Source: CANIGN01 sp041391385 (GTDB lineage: Bacteria; Bdellovibrionota; UBA2428). From it: a DNA stretch of 64,000 bases. The position numbers were made by a program, and so were the translations under genes. Within the stretch, counting starts at the first letter, position 1; the number at the start of each line of letters is the position of its first letter. The notes beneath the pieces are model-generated. The model was not told the origin of the DNA and searched no databases. It was given only the letters and a program-made list of their open reading frames with translations. The DNA lies in contig JAWKOD010000006.1 in assembly GCA_041391385.1 (NCBI GenBank), forward strand, positions 248,001 through 312,000, written 5' to 3'. Of the stretch, positions 16,939 through 26,854 are shown one piece after another.

Positions 16939-17853
16939 ATGAAATTAGTTAAATCGTTCGCATTTGTTCTAGCACTGAGTTCGGGCTTTGAGGCTCGTGC
17001 TCAAAGTTTTGATTGGGGCTCATTGCTCGGTAATCTTAATGGAACTGACCTCGGGAACATTGGAGATATCGGAAGCATTGGTGGCGGTCAATTTGGTGAT
17101 ATTGGAAGTATTACTGACTTGTTAAATGGAAGTGGAGATAGCAACGCTGTTATGAGCTTAGCTTTTAATGCGGCCTATATGTATGCCAGCAAAGATCCTC
17201 GTTATGCTGTAATTCTTCAAGCCCTTAACGTGCACAGTGGTTCTGATCTTCAAAACTTGTTAATGAATGATGATCAAAACTTTCAGGACATCATTGCTCA
17301 CTTGGCATTAGCTTATGCTTCTGAGAACCCTCAGTTTTCGCAGTGGTTCAGTCAAGTAGGGGTTACTGACCAAGCGTCTTTAGTTAACTTTATGGGTAAA
17401 AGTAAGTATAAAACGACAGTTCATAAAATGGCGTTAGTTCAAGCCCGTGGAGACAACAATTACTCACAGTGGTTAGATCAATTGGGAATTCAAGACGTAT
17501 CTGACATCCAGGCGTTGTTGAATGGCGAAGGAAATGGAGACATCTTTCAGTCTCTTTGGCCACTTCTTGAGCAATACGTTCAAACAAATTACCCTGAGTA
17601 CGCTCAATTCCTTCCACTTGTACAACAATTGCTCGGAATGGATTCAGGAAATGATGCTTCAATTAACCTTCCCGTTGAGCAAGACGATCCTTCTATCGAT
17701 CTTCCAGTAGAAGATGACGAAATTGTACCCCCAGAAGTTTTGGGTTCATTCCGTGGTCTACCTTTAAGTGAAGTAAAAGCTGTTCAAGATGGCAAAAAGA
17801 AAACTGTTAAAAAACAGTCAATCTTAAGTCTCTTGAGCCTCTTCTCTCGATAG
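16939..17853 (+). CDS. Secreted protein with repeated helical motifs, 304 aa
   Basis: The start is the ATG at 16939, with AAGGAG at 16928-16933; a longer in-frame leader from 16891 lacks an RBS. A signal peptide is clear (MKLVKSFAFVLALSSGFEARA, cleavage before QSFDW). A Gly/Asn/Ile-rich stretch follows (GNIGDIGSIGGGQFGDIGS). Then come about four degenerate repeats of the type 'NPQFSQWFSQVGVTDQASL', 'NNYSQWLDQLGIQDVSDI' and 'YPEYAQFLPLVQQLLG'. The tail has an acidic duplicated motif (INLPVEQDD, IDLPVEDDE) and a basic end. I recognise no family; export to the periplasm or outside is inferred. A strong terminator follows. Confidence 0.8.
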   Translation: MKLVKSFAFVLALSSGFEARAQSFDWGSLLGNLNGTDLGNIGDIGSIGGGQFGDIGSITDLLNGSGDSNAVMSLAFNAAYMYASKDPRYAVILQALNVHSGSDLQNLLMNDDQNFQDIIAHLALAYASENPQFSQWFSQVGVTDQASLVNFMGKSKYKTTVHKMALVQARGDNNYSQWLDQLGIQDVSDIQALLNGEGNGDIFQSLWPLLEQYVQTNYPEYAQFLPLVQQLLGMDSGNDASINLPVEQDDPSIDLPVEDDEIVPPEVLGSFRGLPLSEVKAVQDGKKKTVKKQSILSLLSLFSR

Positions 17854-17901
17854 GAATACATTAAAAAGGGGGGGGCAAGGCTCCCCTTGTATAACTAAGT
17901 T

Positions 17902-17937
17902 AAGCCCCTCCTTGTTTTGGCAAGGGGGGGCTTTTGA
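17902..17937 (+). terminator. Rho-independent terminator
   Basis: A 13-bp GC-rich stem (aagcccctccttg at 17902-17914 with caagggggggctt at 17921-17933, one G-U pair), a six-base loop and a short T run. It lies 50 bp after the secreted-protein gene. Confidence 0.8.
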
Positions 17938-17993
17938 ATTAAAAAAAACGTAGGGCATAATGTCTCTAGGGGTTCTTAATTGGGAGGAGTGCG

Positions 17994-19480
17994 GTGCAAC
18001 GGACTTTTAGCTTAAAGATTAGTTTCTTGGGGATCTTATTTCTTCCCTTTACACTTTTTGCAGATTCCTATGTCTTAAGTCCCGAAGCTCAAAACTTTTA
18101 TACCCAGTTGCGCTCAGATACCTTGCAATCTCTCGAGACAATGCGAGATCCTGGCACTTCCCTGCTGGGCGATAAAACGACATGGTCTGAAGATTTTAAG
18201 AAACAGTCGAACAATGGTTTTGTGGCCTCAACGAATATAGCTCTTGATCTTATCCAGTTAAGCTCTATGGATAGCGAGGAGTTTAAGGCCAAAGTAGCCA
18301 AGATCGTTGGGACACTTTCTATGCTTGAAAAGTTTAAAGTTGATGGCTCAGAATTCTTTTATTGGGCTTATAAAAAAGATGAAAAAGGCTCCTTAGTTGT
18401 AGAAAATCCTGAGGTTTCCTCGATTGATAATTTTCATTTAGCTTTTGCTCTTTGGCTTGTGGCCAACACAAGTAAAGATGAAAACGTTAAAGCAACAGCA
18501 ACTTCCATGTATTCAAAAATGAAGCTTGATCCTTTTGTAGACCCTAAAACGGGACTCATTCGTCTTGCCTACAAGAAAAATGATCAAGGCGAACATGAAC
18601 TCATGAGTAACTCCTATGCTTTTATGGATCAGAAACGCGAAGTATGTATGCCCTGGGGTCTGCGCTTGGACTTGTTGGCGGAACTTCCCACGAAAAATAC
18701 ATTCAGAATGTTATGAAGAATTTAAAGTTAGAATGTTGGGAAAGATCAGGAAAAACGCCAACCCTTAAGACCTGGGATGGGGGTACCTTTCAGTATCTTT
18801 TGCCAGAGTTACTTTATGGAGAGTCTCAATATTCTAAGTCCATGCGCGATACCTTTGAGAATCTATCAGACCTTGCGAGTGACGAGAAAAGAAATAGAGC
18901 CTTAACTTTTGCGCCTGCTTTTTCGGCTTGTCAGCAAGCAGAGCCGAGTCATGAAATATTTAAATCGATGGAGGGTGCCTCTGCGTATGCCGGAGTCTCA
19001 GGTTTTTATCAATTGATGGCCTCTCGCAATCAAGAAGGGCACACTCAATCTGAGGTGGAAGATGTGGTAACCCCGCATGCAGCCGTACTTCTTGCGAGTA
19101 TTGAACCAAATCGTTCAGTAGAAAATTTAAAAGCTCTTCAGCAAGTTCCCTCTCTCAATGGAAGTCTCTACAAAGAGGGGCAGGGCTTTATGGATGCGTA
19201 TTTTGTAGAAGGTCCCATGAAGGGTGTTGTTGTGCCCGTTCAACTTGCCTTGGATCAGACCATGATTGCATTAGCGACCGATAAGATTTTAGATGAGAAG
19301 CAAGAATCTTTTTCTGCTGAAGTTGTACGCAATGATCCAGGAGTACAAAGTAAAATTCAGGCTTTTTATAAACTCTTAGATGAAAAAGTAGCGAAGCAGT
19401 GTCCCGTTGAGGTTCCTTCGGGAAAGTTACTTGTTGAGCAGCATAAGTCTATTGATGCTCAACCGTTAGACGGTCCCTAG
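17994..19480 (+). CDS. Exported glucoamylase-like protein (one frameshift)
   Basis: The GTG start at 17994 follows a GGAGG box and gives a signal peptide (MQRTFSLKISFLGILFLPFTLFA). The middle has 'SIDNFHLAFALWLVANTS'; after the break come 'SALGLVGG' and 'LKTWDGGTFQYLLPELLYGE'. The latter pair resembles the glycoamylase-like domain (Pfam Glycoamylase/GH144 type) found in beta-glucan-processing enzymes. The frame shifts at the GGGG run at 18655-18658; adding one G restores MPWGSALGLVGG and one protein of about 495 aa. Role: possibly periplasmic glucan or polysaccharide hydrolysis, by family inference only. It converges with tyrS, stop to stop, with a 13-bp gap. Confidence 0.65.
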
Positions 19481-19493
19481 GTGTCTTTTTCGG

Positions 19494-20740
19494 CTAGCTT
19501 GGTTTAAAGCTGATTTTCAAAAACTTTCTTTTGCCCGCTTTTATTGTAGCTTCTTTTTTGTTTTCTATAACGTAAGCCGTATCAAGAATTTTTTCACCAT
19601 CTACCTGCACAGCTCCTTGTACAATGAGCCTTCGTGCTTCTGAGAGAGAAGGCGCAAGGTTTTGTTCTGCAAGAAGTTTGGTAAGTGGAATTTGCTTAGC
19701 TGTGATGACGATTTCAGGAATATTGTCGGGAACAAGCTTTCTCGAAAATACAGCATCAAACTTTTCTGAAACTTCTTTGGCAACGTCAGAGTCGTAAAAA
19801 CGTTCTACAAGGATTCCTCCCAAGCGTGCTTTAGCTTCGCGGGGATGAAGTTCTTTGACCGTTTTGAGGTCTTCTAGGGTAAGTAGCTCATAATAACGAT
19901 ACATAAGCTGATCGCTAATACTCATAATCTTGCCGAATATTTCTTCGGGCTTTTCATTGATGCCAATGTAATTTGAAAGGCTTTTGCTCATTTTTTGAGC
20001 GCCGTCTGTTCCTTCAAGTAGGGGCATGAATAGAGCGACTTGGGGCTCTTGACCATGAGCTTTTTGATATTCACGTCCTAATAGAACGTTGAACTTTTGA
20101 TCGCTTCCACCAAGCTCAACGTCTGCTCTCAACTGAACAGAGTCAAAGGCTTGAAGCATGGGATACATGAACTCGTGCAAGGCGATCGGGTGACCTTCTT
20201 TATAGCGTTTTGAAAAGTCATCTCGTTCGAGCATGCGGGCTACCGTCATGGTACTCGCAAGGCGAATAACATCTTGGATCTTCAAGTTGTCCGTCCACTG
20301 AGAGTTAAATACAATTTGAGTTTTAGAAGGAGTGAGAATTTTTAATACTTGATCCGAATAAGTCTTTGCATTTTTTAAGACATCTTCGCGACTCAAATTT
20401 TTACGAGTCTCTGATCTACCAGTCGGGTCGCCAATTTGCGCTGTGAAATCTCCAATCAAGAATAGAACAGAATGGCCGAGGTCTTGAAAGGTTCTTAGCT
20501 TTTCAAGAATGACTGTGTGGCCTAAGTGAAGATCGGCTGTTGAAGGGTCGACTCCAAGTTTAACTCGAAGGGGTTTATTGTTTTTTACGGAATTTTTGAG
20601 TTTTTCAAAAGCTCTGTTTCGGGAATAACTTCAAGTGCCCCCCGCTTGATAATATCGAGTTGCTTTTGTGCCTGCTCAATAGTCTTAGGTTCATGTTTTA
20701 TGGGAGCTTCGGTGGACGTATCTTTTTCTTTTGTTGTCAT
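19494..20740 (-). CDS. tyrS: Tyrosyl-tRNA synthetase (one frameshift)
   Basis: Class I synthetase attaching tyrosine to tRNA-Tyr. The start ATG is at 20740 (MTTKEKDTST). The first frame covers the N-terminal helix (RGALEVIPETEL) and then breaks. Restoring one T to the run that reads AAAA on the plus strand at 20607-20610 joins it to NNKPLRVKLGVDPSTADLHLGHT. That contains the HIGH motif as HLGH, followed by 'LIGDFTAQIGDPTGR'. The KMSKS motif appears as 'AQKMSKSLSNYIGI', and a C-terminal S4-like RNA-binding domain ends the protein (about 415 aa). Last gene of the zapA-fau-rny-ymdB-tyrS run. Confidence 0.93.
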
Positions 20741-20755
20741 TTTTTGCCTACGTTT

Positions 20756-21556
20756 CTATTGCTCTTTTTTATCTTCAAAACGGAAAACTCTTAAGCGTTC
20801 AATTTTAAGGGCCTTGCCTGTTTCATCGTCAATATCAACTATAACACCACAGAGCTGTGGGTCGTGTTCAGCAGCTTCGAACTTTTGATGTTTTCTGTAG
20901 AGATAGCGCTCAATGATAACTTGTTTTTGTACGCCTATGACCGAGTCATGAGGACCTGTCATTCCTGTATCTGTAATAGCTGCAGTTCCTTTGGGGAGTA
21001 TTCTTTCATCAGAGGTTTGTACATGTGTATGAGTACCTACAATACAACTTACCTTTCCATCGAGATGCCAGGCCATAGCAATTTTTTCTGAAGTGGCTTC
21101 AGCATGAAAATCCACAAAGATAAGGGGGGTTTTTTGTCTGATTTCTTGAACGAGCTCTTCTGACATTCGAAAGGGACAGTCGAGAGGCTCCATAAAAGTA
21201 CGTCCTTGAATGTTTAAAACACCAAGAGTGCGACCATCTTTTGTAGGGTAGAGAATGTAGCCTTTTCCCGGAAGTTCTTTCGGATAATTCGCAGGTCGAG
21301 TCACAAAGGGTTCTTCATCTAAAATAACGTGTCCCTCTTTTTTATCGAAACTATGATTACCACCCGTAACAATATCTACGCCCGCTTGAACTATTTCAAG
21401 ATAGGTTTTTGGGGTCATGCCATTTCCGCCAGCCATATTTTCAGCATTCGCTATGACAACGTCAGGGCTGTATTGGGTTTTAAGCTTGGGAAGGAAATCT
21501 TTGACCATATTTCTTCCAGCTTCTCCAAAAATATCTCCAATAAATAAAATTCTCAT
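20756..21556 (-). CDS. ymdB: YmdB-family metallophosphoesterase
   Basis: 266 aa. Metal ligands are visible in 'FIGDIFGEAGRN', 'VIANAENMAGGNG', 'VTGGNHSFDKKEG', 'VDFHAEATSEK' and 'VGTHTHVQTSDE', the pattern of the YmdB/TIGR00282 family. Members hydrolyse cyclic nucleotides (2',3'-cyclic phosphodiesters or cAMP). It directly follows rny on the same strand, the widely conserved rny-ymdB pair, consistent with a link to RNA turnover. Full length and intact. Confidence 0.92.
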   Translation of the reverse strand: MRILFIGDIFGEAGRNMVKDFLPKLKTQYSPDVVIANAENMAGGNGMTPKTYLEIVQAGVDIVTGGNHSFDKKEGHVILDEEPFVTRPANYPKELPGKGYILYPTKDGRTLGVLNIQGRTFMEPLDCPFRMSEELVQEIRQKTPLIFVDFHAEATSEKIAMAWHLDGKVSCIVGTHTHVQTSDERILPKGTAAITDTGMTGPHDSVIGVQKQVIIERYLYRKHQKFEAAEHDPQLCGVIVDIDDETGKALKIERLRVFRFEDKKEQ

Positions 21557-21584
21557 ATTCTTAGTTCACACATTAGTTCTTGTA

Positions 21585-23162
21585 CTACTTTGCTAAAGAG
21601 ACCGCTCGAGTCTCACGAATAACAGTTACTTTAATCTGACCCGGATAAGTCATATCTTGTTCAATTTTCTTTGCGATTTCACGAGAAAGCACAATAGCTT
21701 GTTCGTCGTTTATACGGCTATTTTCTACCATGACACGTATTTCGCGACCTGCCGCGATTGCGTAAGTGCGCTCTACCCCAGGGTGAGAATTTGCAATGCG
21801 TTCAAGATCTTCGATACGTCGTACGTAGTTTTCAAGTTGCTCACGTCTCGCGCCAGGTCGAGCTCCACTGATGGCATCCGCTCCAATGAGAAGAAAATCT
21901 AGCCAGGCTTCAGGTTTTACATCTTCATGGTGGGCACGAATAGCGTAAACAACATCGGGAGTTTCACCGTATTTTTCGGCAAGGTCAGCGCCGATGACTG
22001 CATGTGAACCATCTACTTCGTGAGTAAGGCCTTTTCCAATATCGTGCAAGAGTCCTGCACGACGGGCCTTTTTAACATCGAGGCCAAGTTCTGCGGCCAT
22101 CAAGCCACAAAGGTGGCCAGTTTCTAAAACGTGATAGTACTGGTTTTGGCTATAGCTGTAGCGAAACTGAAGTTGACCTACAAGTTTTACTAATTCAGGG
22201 TGCATGCCAATAATGTTCAATTCAAGAAGAGCTTTTTCTCCAAATTCCTTGATTTGTTTACCGATATTAACTTTTGCTTTTTCTACAATTTCTTCAATGC
22301 GAGTAGGGTGTACGCGACCATCGGCAATAAGTTGTTCGAGAACCATTTTTCCAATGTGTCTTCGAACGGGATCAAAGCAACTCACGATAACTGTTTCAGG
22401 CGTATCATCGATAATCATGTCACAGCCTGTAGCCGCTTCGAGAGCGCGGATATTACGACCCTCTCGACCAATCAACTTCCCTTTCATTTCATCAGAGGGG
22501 AGAGATACCGCAGTGGTTGTTCTTTCGGGAATATAATCGCTTGAATAGCGAGAAATCGCGATTGAGATAATGCGTTTAGCAAGTTTGTCGGATTCTTCTC
22601 GGGCTTGTTCTTCAATGGCTCGAACAAGTTTACTGCTCGAGAGCTTGGCGTCTTCTTCGATACTTTTAATGAGAGAGTCTTTGGCTTCTTTTTGGGTCAT
22701 TGCCGCAACTTTTTCGAGTTCTTGTCTTAGCTTTTCTAGCTCGGTACGAAAGTGCTCTTCTGTTTGTGCAGCCACTTTAGAAAGACGCTCGTTCTCTTTG
22801 GCAGCTTTTTGAGCACGTTCATTTGTGAATTCAGCCTTTTCCTTGGCTTCTTTGAGTTCTTGTTGCTCACGTTTCAAGTCGCGCTCGATATCTTTTGCTT
22901 TTTGAACAGAGCGCCTTGCTTCTTCCGTTTGATTTTCTACTGACTTTTCAAATTTTCTACGAGCTTGCTCAACGGCCTCTTTTGATTTGCGATCAGCTTC
23001 GCGTCGCATCTCGTCTGATTTGAGTCGAGCTTCACGTGTTAGCGCATCTGCGCGTTCTCGGGCACTTTTGATGATTTGGTTTTTTTGTATTTTAAATAGG
23101 ATTGCTCCGCCGACAATTGTGCCGACAAGAAGACCTCCAATTAAAAAGAGTATTGAACTCAT
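21585..23162 (-). CDS. rny: Ribonuclease Y
   Basis: 525 aa endoribonuclease of mRNA decay. Domain order: N-terminal membrane anchor (SSILFLIGGLLVGTIVGGAI), a long coiled coil of about 180 residues rich in Lys/Glu/Arg, a KH domain (KGKLIGREGRNIRALEAATG), and an HD domain (RRAGLLHDIGKGLTHEVDGS) with the catalytic His-Asp pair. The length and C-terminus (GQIKVTVIRETRAVSLAK) are normal. Its start overlaps the fau stop by four bases (23159-23162), so the two are coupled. Confidence 0.96.
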   Translation of the reverse strand: MSSILFLIGGLLVGTIVGGAILFKIQKNQIIKSARERADALTREARLKSDEMRREADRKSKEAVEQARRKFEKSVENQTEEARRSVQKAKDIERDLKREQQELKEAKEKAEFTNERAQKAAKENERLSKVAAQTEEHFRTELEKLRQELEKVAAMTQKEAKDSLIKSIEEDAKLSSSKLVRAIEEQAREESDKLAKRIISIAISRYSSDYIPERTTTAVSLPSDEMKGKLIGREGRNIRALEAATGCDMIIDDTPETVIVSCFDPVRRHIGKMVLEQLIADGRVHPTRIEEIVEKAKVNIGKQIKEFGEKALLELNIIGMHPELVKLVGQLQFRYSYSQNQYYHVLETGHLCGLMAAELGLDVKKARRAGLLHDIGKGLTHEVDGSHAVIGADLAEKYGETPDVVYAIRAHHEDVKPEAWLDFLLIGADAISGARPGARREQLENYVRRIEDLERIANSHPGVERTYAIAAGREIRVMVENSRINDEQAIVLSREIAKKIEQDMTYPGQIKVTVIRETRAVSLAK

Positions 23163-23809
23163 GTTTGGACCTCATTTCCGTTTTTAATTTTAATAAATTC
23201 TTTTTCTGTTAGGACAGAATGAACTTTTTGGTCACCTTTATGAAAAAAGTGACTTGGAAGCTCATCGAAAAGAAAACTTGAATGTGTGACCACGCAGCTC
23301 GTTAGCTGAGGGTTTTGGGCCATATAGCGATCGTAATATCCCTTGCCTCGGCCAAGGCGTTCTCCACTCAATGTACAGGCAAGTGCAGGGAGAAGAAGTA
23401 AGTCAGGGATGACAGCCTTTTCGTCCGAAGCGATATGTTGAGTGCCGAGAGGGCCAGCAACAATAGAATCTAGGCTGAGACGATGAAAGGTCATCTCATC
23501 ACCTGAGAGCTTCGGACCCAAGAGGGTTGTATGGGGGAAGTATTTGGCTAGAAGCTCTAAACTAAGCGTTACGATATTCTTAGGTTCTGCCCAATCCGCT
23601 TTGGGGATAAAAATTCCGACGTGCGAATACGACTTTTCCTGGAGTAGCTTTAAGAAGGTTTGGGGCAGTAGCTCCCAAGAATTTAAACTTTGAGCTTGCT
23701 CTCTTAGTGAGAGTCTAAACTCCTTTAAACTTAAATCCTTTGAGGAGGACCCTTTTGTGGGAATCCTCAACAGTGGCTCCTTCCCCATTAACTGGGGTTC
23801 AAAAAACAT
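23159..23809 (-). CDS. fau: 5-formyltetrahydrofolate cyclo-ligase
   Basis: 216 aa. The enzyme converts 5-formyl-THF to 5,10-methenyl-THF with ATP. The signature 'LGRGKGYYDRYMA' and the preceding 'PDLLLLPALACTLSGE' are typical; the N-terminus has 'SLKEFRLSLREQ'. The order zapA-fau (ygfA) is conserved in many proteobacteria. In enterics the 6S RNA gene lies between them, but here the gap is only 36 bp, too short for it. Confidence 0.88.
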   Translation of the reverse strand: MFFEPQLMGKEPLLRIPTKGSSSKDLSLKEFRLSLREQAQSLNSWELLPQTFLKLLQEKSYSHVGIFIPKADWAEPKNIVTLSLELLAKYFPHTTLLGPKLSGDEMTFHRLSLDSIVAGPLGTQHIASDEKAVIPDLLLLPALACTLSGERLGRGKGYYDRYMAQNPQLTSCVVTHSSFLFDELPSHFFHKGDQKVHSVLTEKEFIKIKNGNEVQT

Positions 23810-23845
23810 ATAAAATAACGAGTCTTTATGTCTGAAACTAAAAGA

Positions 23846-24196
23846 TCAATCTAGACTGTTCAGCTCGGCTTCGACTCGGTTTAAAAGCCCTTCTGAACTC
23901 TCTACTACCTTCTTCTTGAGAGCTTTAATGCGTTCACGTTCTTTGAGAAGTTCTTCTCCAAGAGTGTAAGCAACTAAAACTGCCAATTGATGGGGTGAAA
24001 TACCTTTAACTTGTGAAGAATACTCTTCGAAGCGGGCTTCCACTAAATCTTTAGTTTGCTTCAGTAATGAAGGAGTAGCGTCCGTCTTCACTTTTATGGA
24101 AAGACCGCCTAGAGAAAGTTCTGTAATCTTATTTTGCCCACGGGGCAAAAGATCCAGTCCTTCGTCGTGAAACTCCTTATTAACTTCAGCCGACAT
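23846..24196 (-). CDS. zapA: Cell division protein ZapA
   Basis: 116 aa. ZapA stabilises FtsZ protofilaments at mid-cell. The N-terminal beta-strand region 'ITELSLGGLSIKVKTD', the central helix with 'SPHQLAVLVAYTLGEELL' and the C-terminal coiled coil (RERIKALKKKVVESS) match the family. Synteny with fau supports it. The sequence is divergent, so the assignment is good but not certain. Confidence 0.75.
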   Translation of the reverse strand: MSAEVNKEFHDEGLDLLPRGQNKITELSLGGLSIKVKTDATPSLLKQTKDLVEARFEEYSSQVKGISPHQLAVLVAYTLGEELLKERERIKALKKKVVESSEGLLNRVEAELNSLD

Positions 24197-24324
24197 ATCC
24201 TTAATATGTCACAGCTTTTTGGCTTTTGCACGAAATGCTTTAACTGAAAATGCTTTGATTGCCCTTAATAAAGCCACTTAGCTATGTCTTTATTTATAAA
24301 AGCGCTTAGTTTTTGACGCAGAGC

Positions 24325-25389
24325 CTAAACGGGAGGCACTTCGTTTATTCCAATAAGGGCTTGGGAGAATCTGGAAGCATCAAAAAAGAGCATGTCGTTT
24401 TCACCTTCCCCAATTCCAACTCTTAGGATTGGAAGTTTAAGTTCATGTACAAGAGGGTAGACCGCGCCACCTTTAGCGGACCCGTCAATTTTGGTGAGTA
24501 TAAGCCCAGTGAGACCAAGCTCTAAAAACTTTTTTCCCTGATTGAGCATATTTTGTCCTGTGTTGGCGTCGAGAACGAGAACTATGTCGTGAGGGGCACC
24601 AGGGAGAGCCTTTTCAATGACACGTTTGTTTTTGTTCAGGTTCTCCATGAGTTGATCGTTGTTGTGAAGTCTGCCCGCAGAGTCGCATATAACAAAATCA
24701 ACACCGCGTGCCTCGCCCGCTTTAATTGCATCAAATAAGACTGCTGAGGAATCAGAATTCTCTCCGCCTTTGATACAGGGAATTTCAAGTTTTTCCGCCC
24801 AAGCAGCTAACTGGTCAGAAGCAGCAGCTCGAAAAGTATCTCCGGCGGCAAGAAGAACCTTGTGGCCTTGCTCTTTGAGTTCTCGAGAGAGTTTCGCAAT
24901 ACTTGTAGTCTTTCCTACTCCGTTTACTCCTACAATAAGGATAACGTGAGGCGTGTTTTTTTTCTGAGGCCACGTTTGGGATGGAGCCACGTTTTCAAAG
25001 GCAGTCGACATTTTCGCAGAGATCACTTTTTGGAGTTCTGGCCAGCTGAGAGCAAAGTCTAGGTTTTCTAAAAGTTCTTGTGAGCATTTGTATCCAACGT
25101 CAGCACCAAGAAGGGCTTCTTCCAGTTGCTCGCGTTGAATCTTTTCGCCTTGATTGAGCCCAAACCATTTCTCACGTGTTTTTTTGAGAAGCTGAGACCA
25201 TTCATTTTGAGTGATTTCTTTTGGACTTTGGTTTTCGGGACTGACTGTAACGCCTGTATTCTCATCTGAGGAGGAGAAACTTTTAGGCGTGTTTTTCTTT
25301 CTGTAGACAAAGTAAGCTCCCGCAAGACTTAAGCCCGATATGGCAATTTCAATTCCATGCTGAGTAATAAATACAAGTAGCTCGTTCAT
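24325..25389 (-). CDS. ftsY: Signal recognition particle receptor FtsY
   Basis: 354 aa SRP GTPase receptor. The NG domain shows G1 'GVNGVGKTTSIAKLS', 'DTFRAAASDQLAAWAEKL', G3 'DSAGRLHNNDQLMENL', G4 'TKIDGSAKGG' and the C-terminal 'GIGEGENDMLFFDASRF'. In place of the long acidic A domain of E. coli FtsY, the N-terminus is a hydrophobic segment (EIAISGLSLAGAYFVYRK) followed by a short linker, implying direct membrane anchoring. It starts 3 bp from the lpd stop, on the same strand as lpd and upstream of zapA. Confidence 0.95.
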   Translation of the reverse strand: MNELLVFITQHGIEIAISGLSLAGAYFVYRKKNTPKSFSSSDENTGVTVSPENQSPKEITQNEWSQLLKKTREKWFGLNQGEKIQREQLEEALLGADVGYKCSQELLENLDFALSWPELQKVISAKMSTAFENVAPSQTWPQKKNTPHVILIVGVNGVGKTTSIAKLSRELKEQGHKVLLAAGDTFRAAASDQLAAWAEKLEIPCIKGGENSDSSAVLFDAIKAGEARGVDFVICDSAGRLHNNDQLMENLNKNKRVIEKALPGAPHDIVLVLDANTGQNMLNQGKKFLELGLTGLILTKIDGSAKGGAVYPLVHELKLPILRVGIGEGENDMLFFDASRFSQALIGINEVPPV

Positions 25390-25392
25390 CGC

Positions 25393-26795
25393 TTATATAT
25401 GAATAGGCCGACCCAAGGCTGCCAGAGCAGCTTCCTTGACTGCTTCAGTGAGGGTGGGGTGAGGGTGGCAAGTGTTTCCTACATCTTCGAGTGTGGAACG
25501 ACGGCTCATCGCTAAAACACCTTCTCCAATAAGAGAAGACGCATGCGCTCCAATAATATGGACGCCTAATATTTTATGAGTTGTTGCATGAGCAAGGATT
25601 TTTACTTTTCCGTTTAATTTACCCATGGCAATGGCTCTTCCGTTACCAAGATAAGGAAAGACACCTTTTTTGTAGGGGATGTTTTTATCTTTGAGTTCTT
25701 CTTCCGTGAATCCAACGGCGGCAACTTCTGGTTCTGTGTAGATGACTCCAGGAACTAAAGCGTAGTCCATGTGAGCTTCTTTTCCGCAAAGGGTTTCTGC
25801 AACCACAACACCTTCTTCTTCGGCTTTGTGTGCGAGCATTGCGCCTCCGATAAGGTCGCCGATAGCGTAGATGTTTTTTACATTTGTTTCAAAGTGATCG
25901 TTAACGATGACAAAACCTCTGGGGTCTTTAATGATTCCAGCGTCATCAAGGCCAAGGCCGTCTGTGTAAGGGGTTCGGCCAACGCTAACGAGTACATGGG
26001 AGCCTTCGAGTGTTTCTTTTTCTCCTTGAGAAGACTCTATACTAAGAGAAACTTTATTTTTCTTTTTCTCAAGTGCTGTGCACTTGAAGCCCATTTTAAG
26101 AGTGAGACCTTGTGCTTCTATTGCTTTTTTAAAATCTCTTACAAGTTCTTGATCCATAGTTGCTAAAAGTTTTTCAGAGAATTCAACAACGGTTACTTTT
26201 GCCCCTAGACGTGCCCAGACGCTTCCCATTTCAAGTCCAATGTATCCGCCTCCCACAACTAAAAGATGTGAGGGAACTTCTTCGAGTGCGAGAGCTCCTG
26301 TAGATGTTAGAATTGTTTTTTCGTCCACCGGAAGAAAGGGAATGCTTGAGGGGACAGATCCAGTTGCGAGAACGATAGATTTTGCTTGAACTGTTTGTTT
26401 TTGCCATTGAGGTCAATTTCAACTTGGTGGACTTTCGCCACCTTTTATGATTTTGCTTTGCCTTCAATGCGCGTAATTTTGTTTTTCCGAAAAGAGCCCT
26501 TCAATTCCATTGGTGAGTCTTTCAACAACTTTGTTTTTACGATCCATCATTTTGGCGAGGTCTAATTTGGCAGCCCTACCGCAATTCCATGTTCTTGCAG
26601 ATGCGTTGCTTCTGCATATTTTTCACTCGAATCGAGGAGAGCTTTTGAAGGGATACATCCAATATTGAGACAAGTTCCGCCGAGTTTTTTTTCAGATTCT
26701 ACGCACGCAACGTTAAGTCCGAGTTGGGCTGCTCGAATTGCACAAACATAGCCACCGGGGCCGGCTCCAATAATGACGAGATCGTATGTTTCCAT
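25393..26795 (-). CDS. lpd: Dihydrolipoyl dehydrogenase (several frameshifts)
   Basis: E3 flavoenzyme of the 2-oxoglutarate dehydrogenase complex. The N-terminal frame (from 26795) has the FAD motif 'VIIGAGPGGYVCAIRAAQLG' and the redox disulfide 'GGTCLNIGCIPSKAL'. The C-terminal frame (to 25393) has the NAD motif 'VVGGGYIGLEMGSVWARLG' and the His-Glu site 'HPHPTLTEAVKEAAL'. Between about 26395 and 26580 the frame shifts roughly five times, but the expected residues (KMMDRKNKVVERLTNGIEGL, then VEIDLNGK) are present across frames. Repaired length is about 467 aa, normal. Clustered assembly errors are likeliest; a decaying gene is less likely because the rest is well conserved. Confidence 0.9.
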
Positions 26796-26854
26796 TGAAC
26801 TCAGAAATTAGCATGCATCAGAGAGGCAACCAACCCCCTAATTAGAAGCCTGGA

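Noticed and set aside
23810..23845. 6S RNA gene between zapA and fau, its place in enteric bacteria
   Set aside because: Only 36 bp are available and no fold is seen.
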